In this document: positions 57,054-64,000 of the stretch, in pieces | How positions within the stretch are numbered: position 1 is the stretch's first letter | Layout: each line of letters opens with the position of its first letter | Assembly: GCA_017993715.1 (NCBI GenBank) | Contig: JAGOME010000007.1 | Coordinates: 1 to 64,000, forward strand | Reading direction: 5' to 3' | Length of the DNA: 64,000 nucleotides | Source of the DNA: Phycicoccus sp. | Lineage (GTDB): Bacteria > Actinomycetota > Actinomycetes > Actinomycetales > Dermatophilaceae | Translations under genes and position numbers: made by a program | The notes under the pieces: model-generated | Seen by the model: only the letters and a program-made list of their open reading frames with translations | Told to the model about the DNA's origin: nothing | The model's database searches: none

Positions 57054-58355
57054 ATGACCGGGATCCACCTCCACCAGCACGACCTCGCCGACGAAGGCGC
57101 GGCCGCAATCCGCCCCTGGCTGGCCAGGATCGAGGGACTGGCCCACGTTTTCGTCCAGGGCAACGACATCTTCGAGCGCAACCCCTCACCCGGCGGAGTC
57201 CTGCCCCGCAACCCTCGGCGATCGGTGGTTGTCGGGGACGGACACTGGTACCTCGACGTCGACCCGTCACGGCTCTCGCCCGGGCTGCATCAGGTGCGTG
57301 GCAAGGGCAGCGACCCGCTGGCCCTGGTCGCCGAGTCCGACATCGCCCGCGACTACGAGGTTGTTCCCTGGCTCAACCTGCTCAACGGCGCCTGGTCCGG
57401 GGATGTTGCGGGCAACTGTGTGGTGGACCTGCGCGGCCGGCCGATTCCGCGATGGCTGTGTCCCAACGCGCCCGAGGTGGCTGCGATGTGGCGGGCCCTC
57501 TTCGGCGCGCTCCTGGAGCGCTACGGGTATCGGCACTACCTCATCGACCGCATCCGTTTCCCCGACTGGGGAGGTGAGCGGGTGGAGCCGCGTAACCTGC
57601 TGAGCTGCTTCTGTCGCCACTGTGAGGCGGGCATGCGCGAGCACGGCATCGACGTCACGGCCGTCCGGGCGGCCCTCGCCGTGGTGGACCAGCGAATCGG
57701 GGAGGGTGCCTACGCGGCGGGCGTCACGGCATTCACGGAGTCAGTGGACATTCGGCAATGGATCACGTTCCGGCAGAGCAGTATCAGCAGGCTCGTCGAC
57801 AACCTGACCCAGCATGTGCGCAGTCTGGACCGGACAGCCGAGCTGTGGCTGGACCTGTGGCCCCCCGCATATGCCTGGCTGCTCGGCCAGGACTACGCCG
57901 CCTTGACTGCGGCCTCCTCGCGGCTCAAACACTTCCCCTACCACCGGCTTGGTGGGGGTGCTGACGTGCTCAGCCTCATCGACAACGTGGCGCACGATGA
58001 GGCTGAGCACGAGGCAGCGTTCGCGGCTTTCGTCCGGTTCTTCGAGGTGGACTATGGCCTGACCTTCGCTCAGTTCCGTGCCGAGGGCTTCCCGATTGCC
58101 CTGGTCGCTGACCAGAACCGGCGCGTGCGCGAACTCGCGACCCCCGACACGTTCGTCTGGTCTGGGGTGCAGATGTGGAATGTCCCTGCGGCCGAGGTGC
58201 TGGCCGCAACTCGGGCCGCCTATGCCTGCGCGGACGACGTCATCTACTACTGCTACGGCTGGGCGGCCGATGAGCTCTTCGGAGCCGGCAACCAGACCCG
58301 TCTCGGAGGGCTCGCCGAGCGCCCCCGGGCGACGATGGGGGTCACCCATGCGTGA
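57054..58355 (+). CDS. Putative TIM-barrel glycosidase-like protein
   Basis: This 433-residue protein carries no signal peptide. Features suggest a (beta/alpha)8 glycosidase-like enzyme: HYLIDRIRFPDWGGER, the cysteine-rich LLSCFCRHCEAGMREHGID, AELWLDLWPPAYAWLLGQDY and LKHFPYHRLGGG. Similar RFPD plus CFCxHC patterns occur in uncharacterised glycosyl-hydrolase-like proteins. As it is intracellular and ends the ROK/ABC operon, it probably acts on the imported glycoside. No kinase or isomerase accompanies it. Catalytic residues cannot be assigned. Confidence 0.6.
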   Translation: MTGIHLHQHDLADEGAAAIRPWLARIEGLAHVFVQGNDIFERNPSPGGVLPRNPRRSVVVGDGHWYLDVDPSRLSPGLHQVRGKGSDPLALVAESDIARDYEVVPWLNLLNGAWSGDVAGNCVVDLRGRPIPRWLCPNAPEVAAMWRALFGALLERYGYRHYLIDRIRFPDWGGERVEPRNLLSCFCRHCEAGMREHGIDVTAVRAALAVVDQRIGEGAYAAGVTAFTESVDIRQWITFRQSSISRLVDNLTQHVRSLDRTAELWLDLWPPAYAWLLGQDYAALTAASSRLKHFPYHRLGGGADVLSLIDNVAHDEAEHEAAFAAFVRFFEVDYGLTFAQFRAEGFPIALVADQNRRVRELATPDTFVWSGVQMWNVPAAEVLAATRAAYACADDVIYYCYGWAADELFGAGNQTRLGGLAERPRATMGVTHA

Positions 58356-58360
58356 CCCCC
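58337..58360 (+). terminator. Hairpin overlapping the end of the glycosidase-like gene
   Basis: GGGGGTCAC at 58337-58345 pairs perfectly with GTGACCCCC at 58352-58360 around a 6-nt loop. It includes the stop codon and is the first of a series of hairpins. Confidence 0.6.
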
Positions 58361-58438
58361 GCCTCCCGGGCGTGTCCTCGACCGCCCCGTCGACCCCAGA
58401 CCTCGACCAGGACCCGGACCCCCGGTTGGCCCCTGGCC

Positions 58439-58775
58439 GTGGAGGCGTCGGCCCGTCCCCATCGTGGGGCCGGCCACCTCCACCACGAGGGCGCACCCAC
58501 CGACACCTGCCTCACGTGAGTCGGTGGCGCCCGTCCTCGTCGCCTGAGGGATGGCGACCACGCGGTCTGCGTGGTCGGCGCCCCGTCAGGAAAGGGGGTG
58601 CCCACGGACCCAGCAGCCTGTGGGCACCCCCCACACCTCGTGGGTGCGTTGACCCGCGTCCCCCCTTTCCGCGGGTCGACGCACCCCATTTCCGACGACA
58701 TCCGTGACGTCGTCGGCGACGTCCCTGCCAGGCCGTGCGCCGGTGCCGCCCACGCTCGTGATGAGCGTGGGCGGC
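58439..58775. repeat. Array of consecutive hairpins, no gene
   Basis: This stretch has no credible gene but holds seven consecutive stem-loops. Arm positions: 58439-58445/58477-58483 (with extra inner pairing); 58489-58504/58520-58532 (2-nt bulge); 58556-58563/58569-58576; 58594-58605/58620-58631 (12 bp, perfect); 58642-58657/58671-58686 (one mismatch); 58692-58699/58709-58716; 58745-58757/58763-58775 (13 bp, perfect). The stems have unrelated sequences, so this is not a simple repeat. It fills most of the 473-bp gap between two tail-to-tail genes. Possible roles are stacked terminators, a structured non-coding RNA or a palindromic DNA element. Confidence 0.7.
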
Positions 58776-58828
58776 GCCATGTCCGGCCCATCGCGTGACC
58801 CGCCGACGCATCGACAGATCTCGCATCC

Positions 58829-60034
58829 CTAGCGCGGGGACCACCGATCGGCAGCGGCCCCGAGTCCCGCGCTGTCGCGAACCTCCGGTTGCGCAGTGCG
58901 TGGGTCCGTCCGAGAGAATCGCGGCGCCGGGCGGGCCTGGTCGATGCCGGCGATGCTCACCAGGGTGCCACGGGCCGTGAGGTGTTGATCGAGGAGCGCC
59001 TCATCGTAGGTAAGCACAGGGGTGACGCACGCATCGGTGTCGCGAAAGAGAATCGCCCAATGATCGCGATCCTCCCTGGCGAATGTTGTCGTCAGGACCT
59101 CCCGCAACTCGGGCCAGCGGGTCCGATCCCATTGCGAGGGCAGCGCCGCGGGATCAAGCCCCAGTCCCTGCACCATGGCCTGAAAGAACTGGGGCTCGAT
59201 GCAGCCGACCGCCACCTGGCGACCGTCGGCGCACACGTACGTGTCATAGAAGGGGTGTGACCCGTCGAGCAGATTGGTGGACCGACCCGGCGTCCAGGAG
59301 CCCTGACCCCGCATGGCCCACATGAACTGGGCAAGGACGCTCACGCCGTCGACCATGGCCGCGTCGATGATCTGCCCGCGTCCGGACCGCTCCCTCTCCC
59401 AGAGGGCAGCCAGCACGCCGACCAGCAGAAACATCGAGCCGCCCCCGAAGTCCCCGACGAGGTTCAGTGGCGGCACGGACCGCTCCCCGGCCGGGCCGAT
59501 GTTGTCCAGGACACCGGTCAGGGCGATGTAGTTGAGGTCGTGGCCGGCCGTCGTCGCCAACGGACCCTCCTGGCCCCATCCGGTCATCCGGGCGTAGATG
59601 AGCCTGGGGTTGGCGGCCAGGCACGCGTCCGGTCCCAGCCCCAAGCGCTCCGTTACTCCGGGCCGGAAGCCCTCGACGAGCACGTCGGCTCCGGCGATGA
59701 GCCGTCGGACGGCGTCGAGGTCACCGGCGTCCTTGAGGTCGGCCATCACCGTGGTGCGTCCGCGCAAGGTCGCATCAGGGGGACCAAGGCTGCTCGGGTC
59801 GGCTGCGACCTGCGCACCAGGATGAGCCCGCTCGACCCGCACGACCTCGGCGCCCAGGTCGGCCAAGATCATGGCGGCATGAGGTCCGGGCCCGATCCCC
59901 GCCAGCTCCACGACCCGGAGTCCGCGCAGCGGGCCGCTTCGTTCGAGCTCGTGGCCTTGGTCGTCGTGGCCTTGCTCGTGGAGGTGCTGTGGGCGGTCCT
60001 GGTGAGGATCGGGCGTGAATGACGTCCCGGTCAC
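58829..60034 (-). CDS. CaiB/BaiF CoA-transferase family, alpha-methylacyl-CoA racemase-like
   Basis: This 401-residue protein has the type III CoA-transferase fold with [31 protein letters not shown] and, most tellingly, [20 protein letters not shown] plus [20 protein letters not shown], typical of alpha-methylacyl-CoA racemases. These epimerise 2-methyl-branched acyl-CoAs for beta-oxidation. GTG at 60034 overlaps the stop of the acyl-CoA ligase (GTGA). The first 30 residues are unusually rich in His, Asp and Gln and may not be conserved. Confidence 0.85.
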   Translation of the reverse strand: MTGTSFTPDPHQDRPQHLHEQGHDDQGHELERSGPLRGLRVVELAGIGPGPHAAMILADLGAEVVRVERAHPGAQVAADPSSLGPPDATLRGRTTVMADLKDAGDLDAVRRLIAGADVLVEGFRPGVTERLGLGPDACLAANPRLIYARMTGWGQEGPLATTAGHDLNYIALTGVLDNIGPAGERSVPPLNLVGDFGGGSMFLLVGVLAALWERERSGRGQIIDAAMVDGVSVLAQFMWAMRGQGSWTPGRSTNLLDGSHPFYDTYVCADGRQVAVGCIEPQFFQAMVQGLGLDPAALPSQWDRTRWPELREVLTTTFAREDRDHWAILFRDTDACVTPVLTYDEALLDQHLTARGTLVSIAGIDQARPAPRFSRTDPRTAQPEVRDSAGLGAAADRWSPR

Positions 60035-61524
60035 GCTGGGGCGTGGACCTCGCGGCGCAGGATCTTGCCGGTCGGGCCCTTGGGCAGCTCCTGCACGATC
60101 CACACCTGGCGCGGGTACTTATACGCGGCGATGCGCTCTTTGGCCCATTCGATGATCTCGTCGGGCGTCACGGTCGCCCCCGGGCGCAGGGCCACTGCCG
60201 CACCGACCTGCTCGCCAAGCAGGTCGTCCGGAATGCCGACCACGGCGGCTTCGAGGATGCCGGGGTGGGTGTAGAGCAGCTCCTCGACCTCGCGCGGATA
60301 CACGTTCATCCCGCCGCGCAGGATCATGTCTTTCTTGCGGTCCACGATGGTGAAGTAGCCCTCGTCGTCCATCGTCGCAAGGTCACCGGTCCGGAACCAA
60401 CCATCGGGGATTGCCTCGGCCGTCGCCTCCGGCTTGTTCCAGTAGCCCTTCATGACGTTGTCGCCGCGGATGGCGATCTCGCCCACCTCGCCGACCGGGA
60501 CCTCGTTGCCCTCGGTGTCGACGCACCGCATCTGGCAGCCGGGAATGGCCACCCCGATCGTGCCCGGCTTGCGCTCGCGGTCAGGCAGGTTGAAGCTGGC
60601 GACCGGGCTGGTCTCGGACAAGCCGTAGCCCTCAAGGATGACGCAGCCAAACGTCTCCTCGAAGCCACGCATGACCTCAAGCGGCATGGCGCTACCGCCA
60701 CTGGCGCAGGTGCGCAGGCTCGAGGCATCCATCGTGGCGCCGTCGGGGTGGTTGAGGATCGCGGCATACATCGTCGGGACGCCCAGGAAGAGTGAGACCT
60801 TCTCGGCATTGATCGTCGCGATCGCGGCCGCCGGGTCAAATCGAGGGATGAGAGCGAGACTGGCGCCAACGTTCGTGGCCGCGATCATGCCGACCGTCAG
60901 GCCGAAGACGTGGAAGAGGGGCAGGCACCCCATGAGGACGTCGTCCTGTTCCATGGTCAGGATCACGGTGCTGGAGCGCTCGGCATTCAAAGCAATGTTG
61001 CGGTGGGTCAGCTCGGCGCCCTTGGGCCGCCCGGTCGTGCCGCTGGTGTAAAGGATGACCGCGGTGTCCTCGTCATCGCGCTCCGTGGCGGCCATGATGG
61101 GTTCGCCCTGGGGCAGGGCACCGTCAACCGGCCCCGTGGGGGTCACCGGCACGATGAGCGTGCCGGAGTTGGCCGCGCCCTTGGTGGCCTCCTCGGCGAA
61201 GTCGGGCCAGACGAAGGCCACCTTGGCCCCGCTGTCGGTGAAGAAGTAGTCGATCTCGCCCGCCTTGAGGAGCGGGTTCATCGGGACGACGGTGGCCCCG
61301 GCGAGCAGCGCCCCCCAGAAGGTCACGGGGTAGGCCGGCACGTTGGGGATGATGAGCGCGACCCGGTCACCCGGCTGCACTCCCTGGGCCCGCAGATTGC
61401 CGGCAACCTGGGCGGCCATCGCGTGCAGCTGGCGGTACGTGATGGCCTGGCCGTTGATCCGGACGGCGGCGTTGTCGCCCAGACTGGCCGAGGCATTGGT
61501 GAGCAGGTTCGCAAGATTCGTCAT
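60031..61524 (-). CDS. Fatty-acid/acyl-CoA ligase (AMP-forming)
   Basis: This 497-residue ANL-family enzyme activates a carboxylate with ATP and CoA. It has the P-loop [58 protein letters not shown] and the catalytic lysine in [13 protein letters not shown]. The substrate chain length cannot be read, but coupling to the racemase suggests branched or long-chain fatty acids. ATG at 61524 follows GGAGAGAC. Confidence 0.92.
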   Translation of the reverse strand: MTNLANLLTNASASLGDNAAVRINGQAITYRQLHAMAAQVAGNLRAQGVQPGDRVALIIPNVPAYPVTFWGALLAGATVVPMNPLLKAGEIDYFFTDSGAKVAFVWPDFAEEATKGAANSGTLIVPVTPTGPVDGALPQGEPIMAATERDDEDTAVILYTSGTTGRPKGAELTHRNIALNAERSSTVILTMEQDDVLMGCLPLFHVFGLTVGMIAATNVGASLALIPRFDPAAAIATINAEKVSLFLGVPTMYAAILNHPDGATMDASSLRTCASGGSAMPLEVMRGFEETFGCVILEGYGLSETSPVASFNLPDRERKPGTIGVAIPGCQMRCVDTEGNEVPVGEVGEIAIRGDNVMKGYWNKPEATAEAIPDGWFRTGDLATMDDEGYFTIVDRKKDMILRGGMNVYPREVEELLYTHPGILEAAVVGIPDDLLGEQVGAAVALRPGATVTPDEIIEWAKERIAAYKYPRQVWIVQELPKGPTGKILRREVHAPA

Positions 61525-61659
61525 TGAATCGTCTCTCCGTGGGTGCGATCGCGGGTACGGGCACCATCCTCACACGCAGCCCTGCTACGGGGGAGGGCAG
61601 GAATGCCGTGGGCCGATTGCTTCGGCCGGTGGCCGATCCCGATCGGTCCGGTGAATCGG

Positions 61660-62040
61660 TCAGCGAGCGGAGGTCACGTCGGTCCGCGTGAAGTCGTCGC
61701 CCTTGAACAGCAACGGTTCTCTGGTCGTCTTGGCGAGGGCGTAGGCGAAGCAGTCGCCGAAGTTGAGCCGGGCGGGAGACCCCGACCCCCGCCCGTAACG
61801 ATCGTGCGCCTCCCGAGCGACCCGTAACTGCTCGGCATCGAAGGGCACGATCTCAATGTCATGGGTGGACAGAAACTCGTCCAGCAAGGCGGAACGGCTC
61901 CCGGACAGCACCAGCGAGGACTCCAACACGGTGCCTGCCGAGATTCGCGTGCCGACGCTGTGGGCCAGGATGTCCACGAGGGTCTCGGCATCGGGTTCGT
62001 CGCGAGCGATGGCGACAATAGCGGACGTATCCACGATCAC
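61660..62040 (-). CDS. vapC: VapC-type PIN-domain toxin ribonuclease
   Basis: This 126-residue PIN-domain protein has the acidic active-site set D4 (MIVDTSAIVAI), E40, D96 (LNFGDCFAYALAK) and D115/D116 (FKGDD). VapC toxins cleave tRNA or rRNA until bound by VapB. GTG at 62040 overlaps the antitoxin stop (GTGA), the usual arrangement. Confidence 0.92.
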   Translation of the reverse strand: MIVDTSAIVAIARDEPDAETLVDILAHSVGTRISAGTVLESSLVLSGSRSALLDEFLSTHDIEIVPFDAEQLRVAREAHDRYGRGSGSPARLNFGDCFAYALAKTTREPLLFKGDDFTRTDVTSAR

Positions 62041-62291
62041 CGGGGCGTGCCGTTCTCGTCGTAAAGGTCGGCGTCGGTGAGGAAGGGCGCGTCCACCTCG
62101 CGCATTCGTCGGGCGATGTCGAGGGTCCGCGCAGCCCGCTGTGCTGGGGTATCACGAGGACGGGCACGGGACAACGCCTCGGTGAGCGCCTCGCGCACGG
62201 CGCCCGTGGCCGAGGTGTGACGCAGACGGGCCAACTCGTGGGCCATCGCGTGAACCTCGGGGTCCTTGATGTTCAGCGTCGCCATGGGCAT
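62037..62291 (-). CDS. vapB: VapB-type antitoxin
   Basis: This 84-residue protein opens with a short strand and helix (MATLNIKDPEVHAMAHELAR) of the Rv0623/VapB kind that binds DNA as a dimer, and ends in an acidic toxin-binding tail (VDAPFLTDADLYDENG). ATG at 62291 follows AAGG by 8 nt; ATG 62285 is two codons inside. It is coupled to vapC by a 4-nt overlap. Confidence 0.88.
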   Translation of the reverse strand: MPMATLNIKDPEVHAMAHELARLRHTSATGAVREALTEALSRARPRDTPAQRAARTLDIARRMREVDAPFLTDADLYDENGTPR

Positions 62292-62294
62292 GGA

Positions 62295-62315
62295 TTCTAC
62301 CTTTCCAGGGTAGAA
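62295..62315. promoter_or_regulatory. VapB autoregulatory operator candidate
   Basis: TTCTACC at 62295-62301 and GGTAGAA at 62309-62315 are perfect inverted arms with a 7-bp spacer, spanning the vapB ribosome-binding site. Toxin-antitoxin complexes typically bind such a repeat. Confidence 0.65.
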
Positions 62316-62428
62316 AGCGGTCAGGGAATGCCGTGAGGCTACGGGTTCCGCCCGACGCACGGCTGGAGTTATCCCCAGGCGCCTGGCCGCCGCCCGCCGC
62401 CCTGCCGCTGTGGGCGAGGATGAGGGCC

Positions 62429-62902
62429 ATGATCAGCAGCGAGGAGTTCCTCCAGTTCTGCGACAAGGCTCTCGACGCCTACGCGGGCATCCTGCGCGAC
62501 CTCGGTGATGACCTCGTCTGTGTGCGCCCGGACCTCCCGGGCGCCAACACGGCATTCGGGCTGACCGCCCACGTTGTCGGAGTCATGGGCTTTTGGGCGC
62601 GCACGACAAACCTGGGCGTGGTCGTTCCGCGCGACCGGACTGCCGAGTTCCTGGCGACCGGCACGGTCGACCAAGCCCTCGCCCTGCTGGCCTTCGGGCG
62701 GTCGCGGCTGCACGAGGACGTCGCCGACGCCGCAGATTTTCGAGCGCGGCCCACCAAGCCACCGCCGGACCGTCCTGATGACGAGTACGCGACTCAGGGC
62801 GCCGTGCTCCTGCATGTGTACGAGGAGCTGGCCCAGCACGTGGGTCAGCTGGAGATCATCCGGGATGCCCTGCGGGCGGCTACTCGTCGCGCATGTCCTT
62901 GA
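62429..62902 (+). CDS. DinB-like protein, DUF664/mycothiol-dependent type
   Basis: This 157-residue four-helix-bundle protein has the likely metal-binding histidines in LTAHVVGVMGFWAR and in LLHVYEELAQHVGQLEIIRD, the pattern of actinobacterial DinB-like enzymes that use mycothiol. The specific reaction is unknown. ATG at 62429 is chosen because GAGG precedes it suitably and a natural helix start follows. Its last 23 bases overlap the convergent permease gene. Confidence 0.75.
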   Translation: MISSEEFLQFCDKALDAYAGILRDLGDDLVCVRPDLPGANTAFGLTAHVVGVMGFWARTTNLGVVVPRDRTAEFLATGTVDQALALLAFGRSRLHEDVADAADFRARPTKPPPDRPDDEYATQGAVLLHVYEELAQHVGQLEIIRDALRAATRRACP

Positions 62903-64000
62903 TGGGGTTGCGGCGGATATTGCGCAGCAGGGGCGGGGTGATGGCCACCAGACTCATGGCGATGATGCCGGCGAAGATGCCCCAGAGCAATGGGGCCTGG
63001 AGTCCGATGAACGAGAAGCGAGGCGCGGGTGTGAATACGGCATAGGCAAGCCGAGCGATGTCGGTGGCGCGGTCGGCATACCGGAACTCCACAAAGGCCG
63101 CGATCCCGACGGCGATGAGGGCGGCCACGAGGACGATGCGCAGGGCCACCCAGAGCGAGTAGGTGAGATAGACGGCGACGATGTCGGAGCGCTTGGCCCC
63201 GATCGCCCGGAAGACGGCGGTTTCACGACGGGAGTCGGCGATGACGCGCCCCATCATGGCCCAGATGATGATCGTCGCGATGCCGAAGGCGATGACGAAC
63301 AGGGCGATGAGGACCGGCCGGGCCTGCGTGGTGATGTCGTCGACGGCCAGGTAGTTGGTGCCGTAGGTCGCCAACATGAACGGCATGGCTTCGCACTCGG
63401 GGGTCCACGAGATCATGCAGGAGTTGTTGCGCACGGCCGTCTTGGCCTGCTCGATCGTCGGGAACGAGGCGATGAAGTTGGCCTGCGGCCCATACATGCC
63501 CGGCTCTCCCACAGGTTTGGGCAGCGCGAACAAGCCCTCGTGTTTGAGGTCGGGGGGCAGGGCCGCCCAAGACGTCTCCGGCACGACGGCAGCGAACCCG
63601 TAGTTGACCCCGACGAGCCCAGAGAGGACGGCGTCGACGCCGGAGTTGGCCGGTGGCGGGGACGGCAGGAGGCCGACCACCTCGAAGGTCACCGGCTCGG
63701 CCAGTGGTGCCTGGGGCGGGGCAAACCGGGCATCGAACAAGGCGCGCTTGTCATCGAGGTCCCGCTGCGCCTGAGTGCGGGTGTCCTCCACGACCGTGAC
63801 CATGCCGCAGGGAGTCGTCGGCAGCGCGTAGATGACCGAGGGCCTGACGTAGTCGGCGTTGCCTCGACCCGCCGCGATCTCACTGACCTGGCTGCGCGTC
63901 TGGTCGATGCGGGCCCGCTCAGCGTCATTGCGGTAGCAGCTGGTGTAGGTCGCGCCCCGGACGCCGTCACGCACCTGCGTGAACCAGGCCACCTGGGCCG
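62880..64000 (-). CDS. FtsX-like ABC transporter permease, C-terminal part
   Basis: At least 373 residues are visible and the frame is open at the right edge, so the N-terminus is missing. A large exterior domain (with CYRNDAERARIDQTRSQVSE and several cysteines) precedes three membrane helices. The last part, MMGRVIADSRRETAVFRAIG and AKRSDIVAVYLTYSLWVALR, is the FtsX/MacB domain, and the end is NIRRNPIKDMRDE. It is likely part of a lipoprotein- or peptide-handling exporter; its ATPase would lie beyond the window. Confidence 0.85.
   Translation of the reverse strand, partial: AQVAWFTQVRDGVRGATYTSCYRNDAERARIDQTRSQVSEIAAGRGNADYVRPSVIYALPTTPCGMVTVVEDTRTQAQRDLDDKRALFDARFAPPQAPLAEPVTFEVVGLLPSPPPANSGVDAVLSGLVGVNYGFAAVVPETSWAALPPDLKHEGLFALPKPVGEPGMYGPQANFIASFPTIEQAKTAVRNNSCMISWTPECEAMPFMLATYGTNYLAVDDITTQARPVLIALFVIAFGIATIIIWAMMGRVIADSRRETAVFRAIGAKRSDIVAVYLTYSLWVALRIVLVAALIAVGIAAFVEFRYADRATDIARLAYAVFTPAPRFSFIGLQAPLLWGIFAGIIAMSLVAITPPLLRNIRRNPIKDMRDE

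Noticed and set aside
58356..58828. Several open frames through the hairpin array.
   Set aside because: They are Pro/Arg-rich on both strands and are explained by GC-rich palindromes; none has a credible start or domain.

Overview
This window comes from a high-GC Gram-positive actinobacterium. The signs are very GC-rich coding with frequent GTG starts, a complete GlgE-type glycogen/trehalose gene set, a DUF222/HNH (13E12-type) gene, a DinB-like protein of the DUF664 type, a MocR regulator and many translationally coupled genes (ATGA/GTGA overlaps). The mix resembles Micrococcales of the Intrasporangiaceae/Dermatophilaceae type, but no ribosomal RNA or other marker gene is present to prove it.

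Layout. Positions 1-6,530 hold acyl-CoA metabolism: the start of crotonyl-CoA carboxylase/reductase, methylmalonyl-CoA epimerase, a thiolase and the MeaB GTPase, with a glucoamylase-like protein and a polytopic phosphatase-like membrane protein between them. From 6,650 to 10,010 lie a thiamine-binding-like protein, two envelope proteins of unknown role and a YbbN-like protein. From 10,014 to 13,466 is a tight cassette of two different esterases, an ATP-grasp enzyme and a TfoX-like protein. Phosphoglucomutase follows on the minus strand. From 15,299 to 17,484 is a small sulfur operon (sulfide:quinone oxidoreductase-like, TusE/DsrC-like, DsrE2-like) behind a CsoR/CstR-type operator.

Positions 17,729-31,024 are a glucan/trehalose block: glgB-mak-treS on the minus strand, divergent glgP, convergent glgE, and a second phosphorylase of the DUF3417 type; glgX lies at 35,812-37,998. 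Together they interconvert trehalose, maltose-1-phosphate, alpha-glucan and glucose-1-phosphate, which Pgm links to glycolysis. In between are a DUF222/HNH gene, and an MFS drug exporter with a divergent TetR regulator and a perfect shared operator.

Positions 38,034-52,193 carry YbjN, enoyl-CoA hydratase, DUF4262, DUF2254, EtfBA, a second MFS exporter, NifS-MnmA (tRNA thiolation), a pirin, a MocR regulator divergent from a pyridoxamine-oxidase-like protein, a MetE-like protein and an EamA transporter. Positions 52,306-58,355 are a complete catabolic-looking locus: an unusual ROK regulator, ribose-type ABC permease, binding lipoprotein, double ATPase and a TIM-barrel glycosidase-like protein. 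A 440-bp non-coding run of consecutive hairpins follows. The window ends with an alpha-methylacyl-CoA racemase-like protein, an acyl-CoA ligase, a VapBC module, a DinB-like protein and a truncated FtsX-type permease.

The best candidates for something new are the sulfur-relay operon, the esterase/ATP-grasp cassette, the ROK/ABC/glycosidase locus, the hairpin array and a strongly over-represented octamer (GAATGCCG/CGGCATTC) found in both orientations throughout the window.
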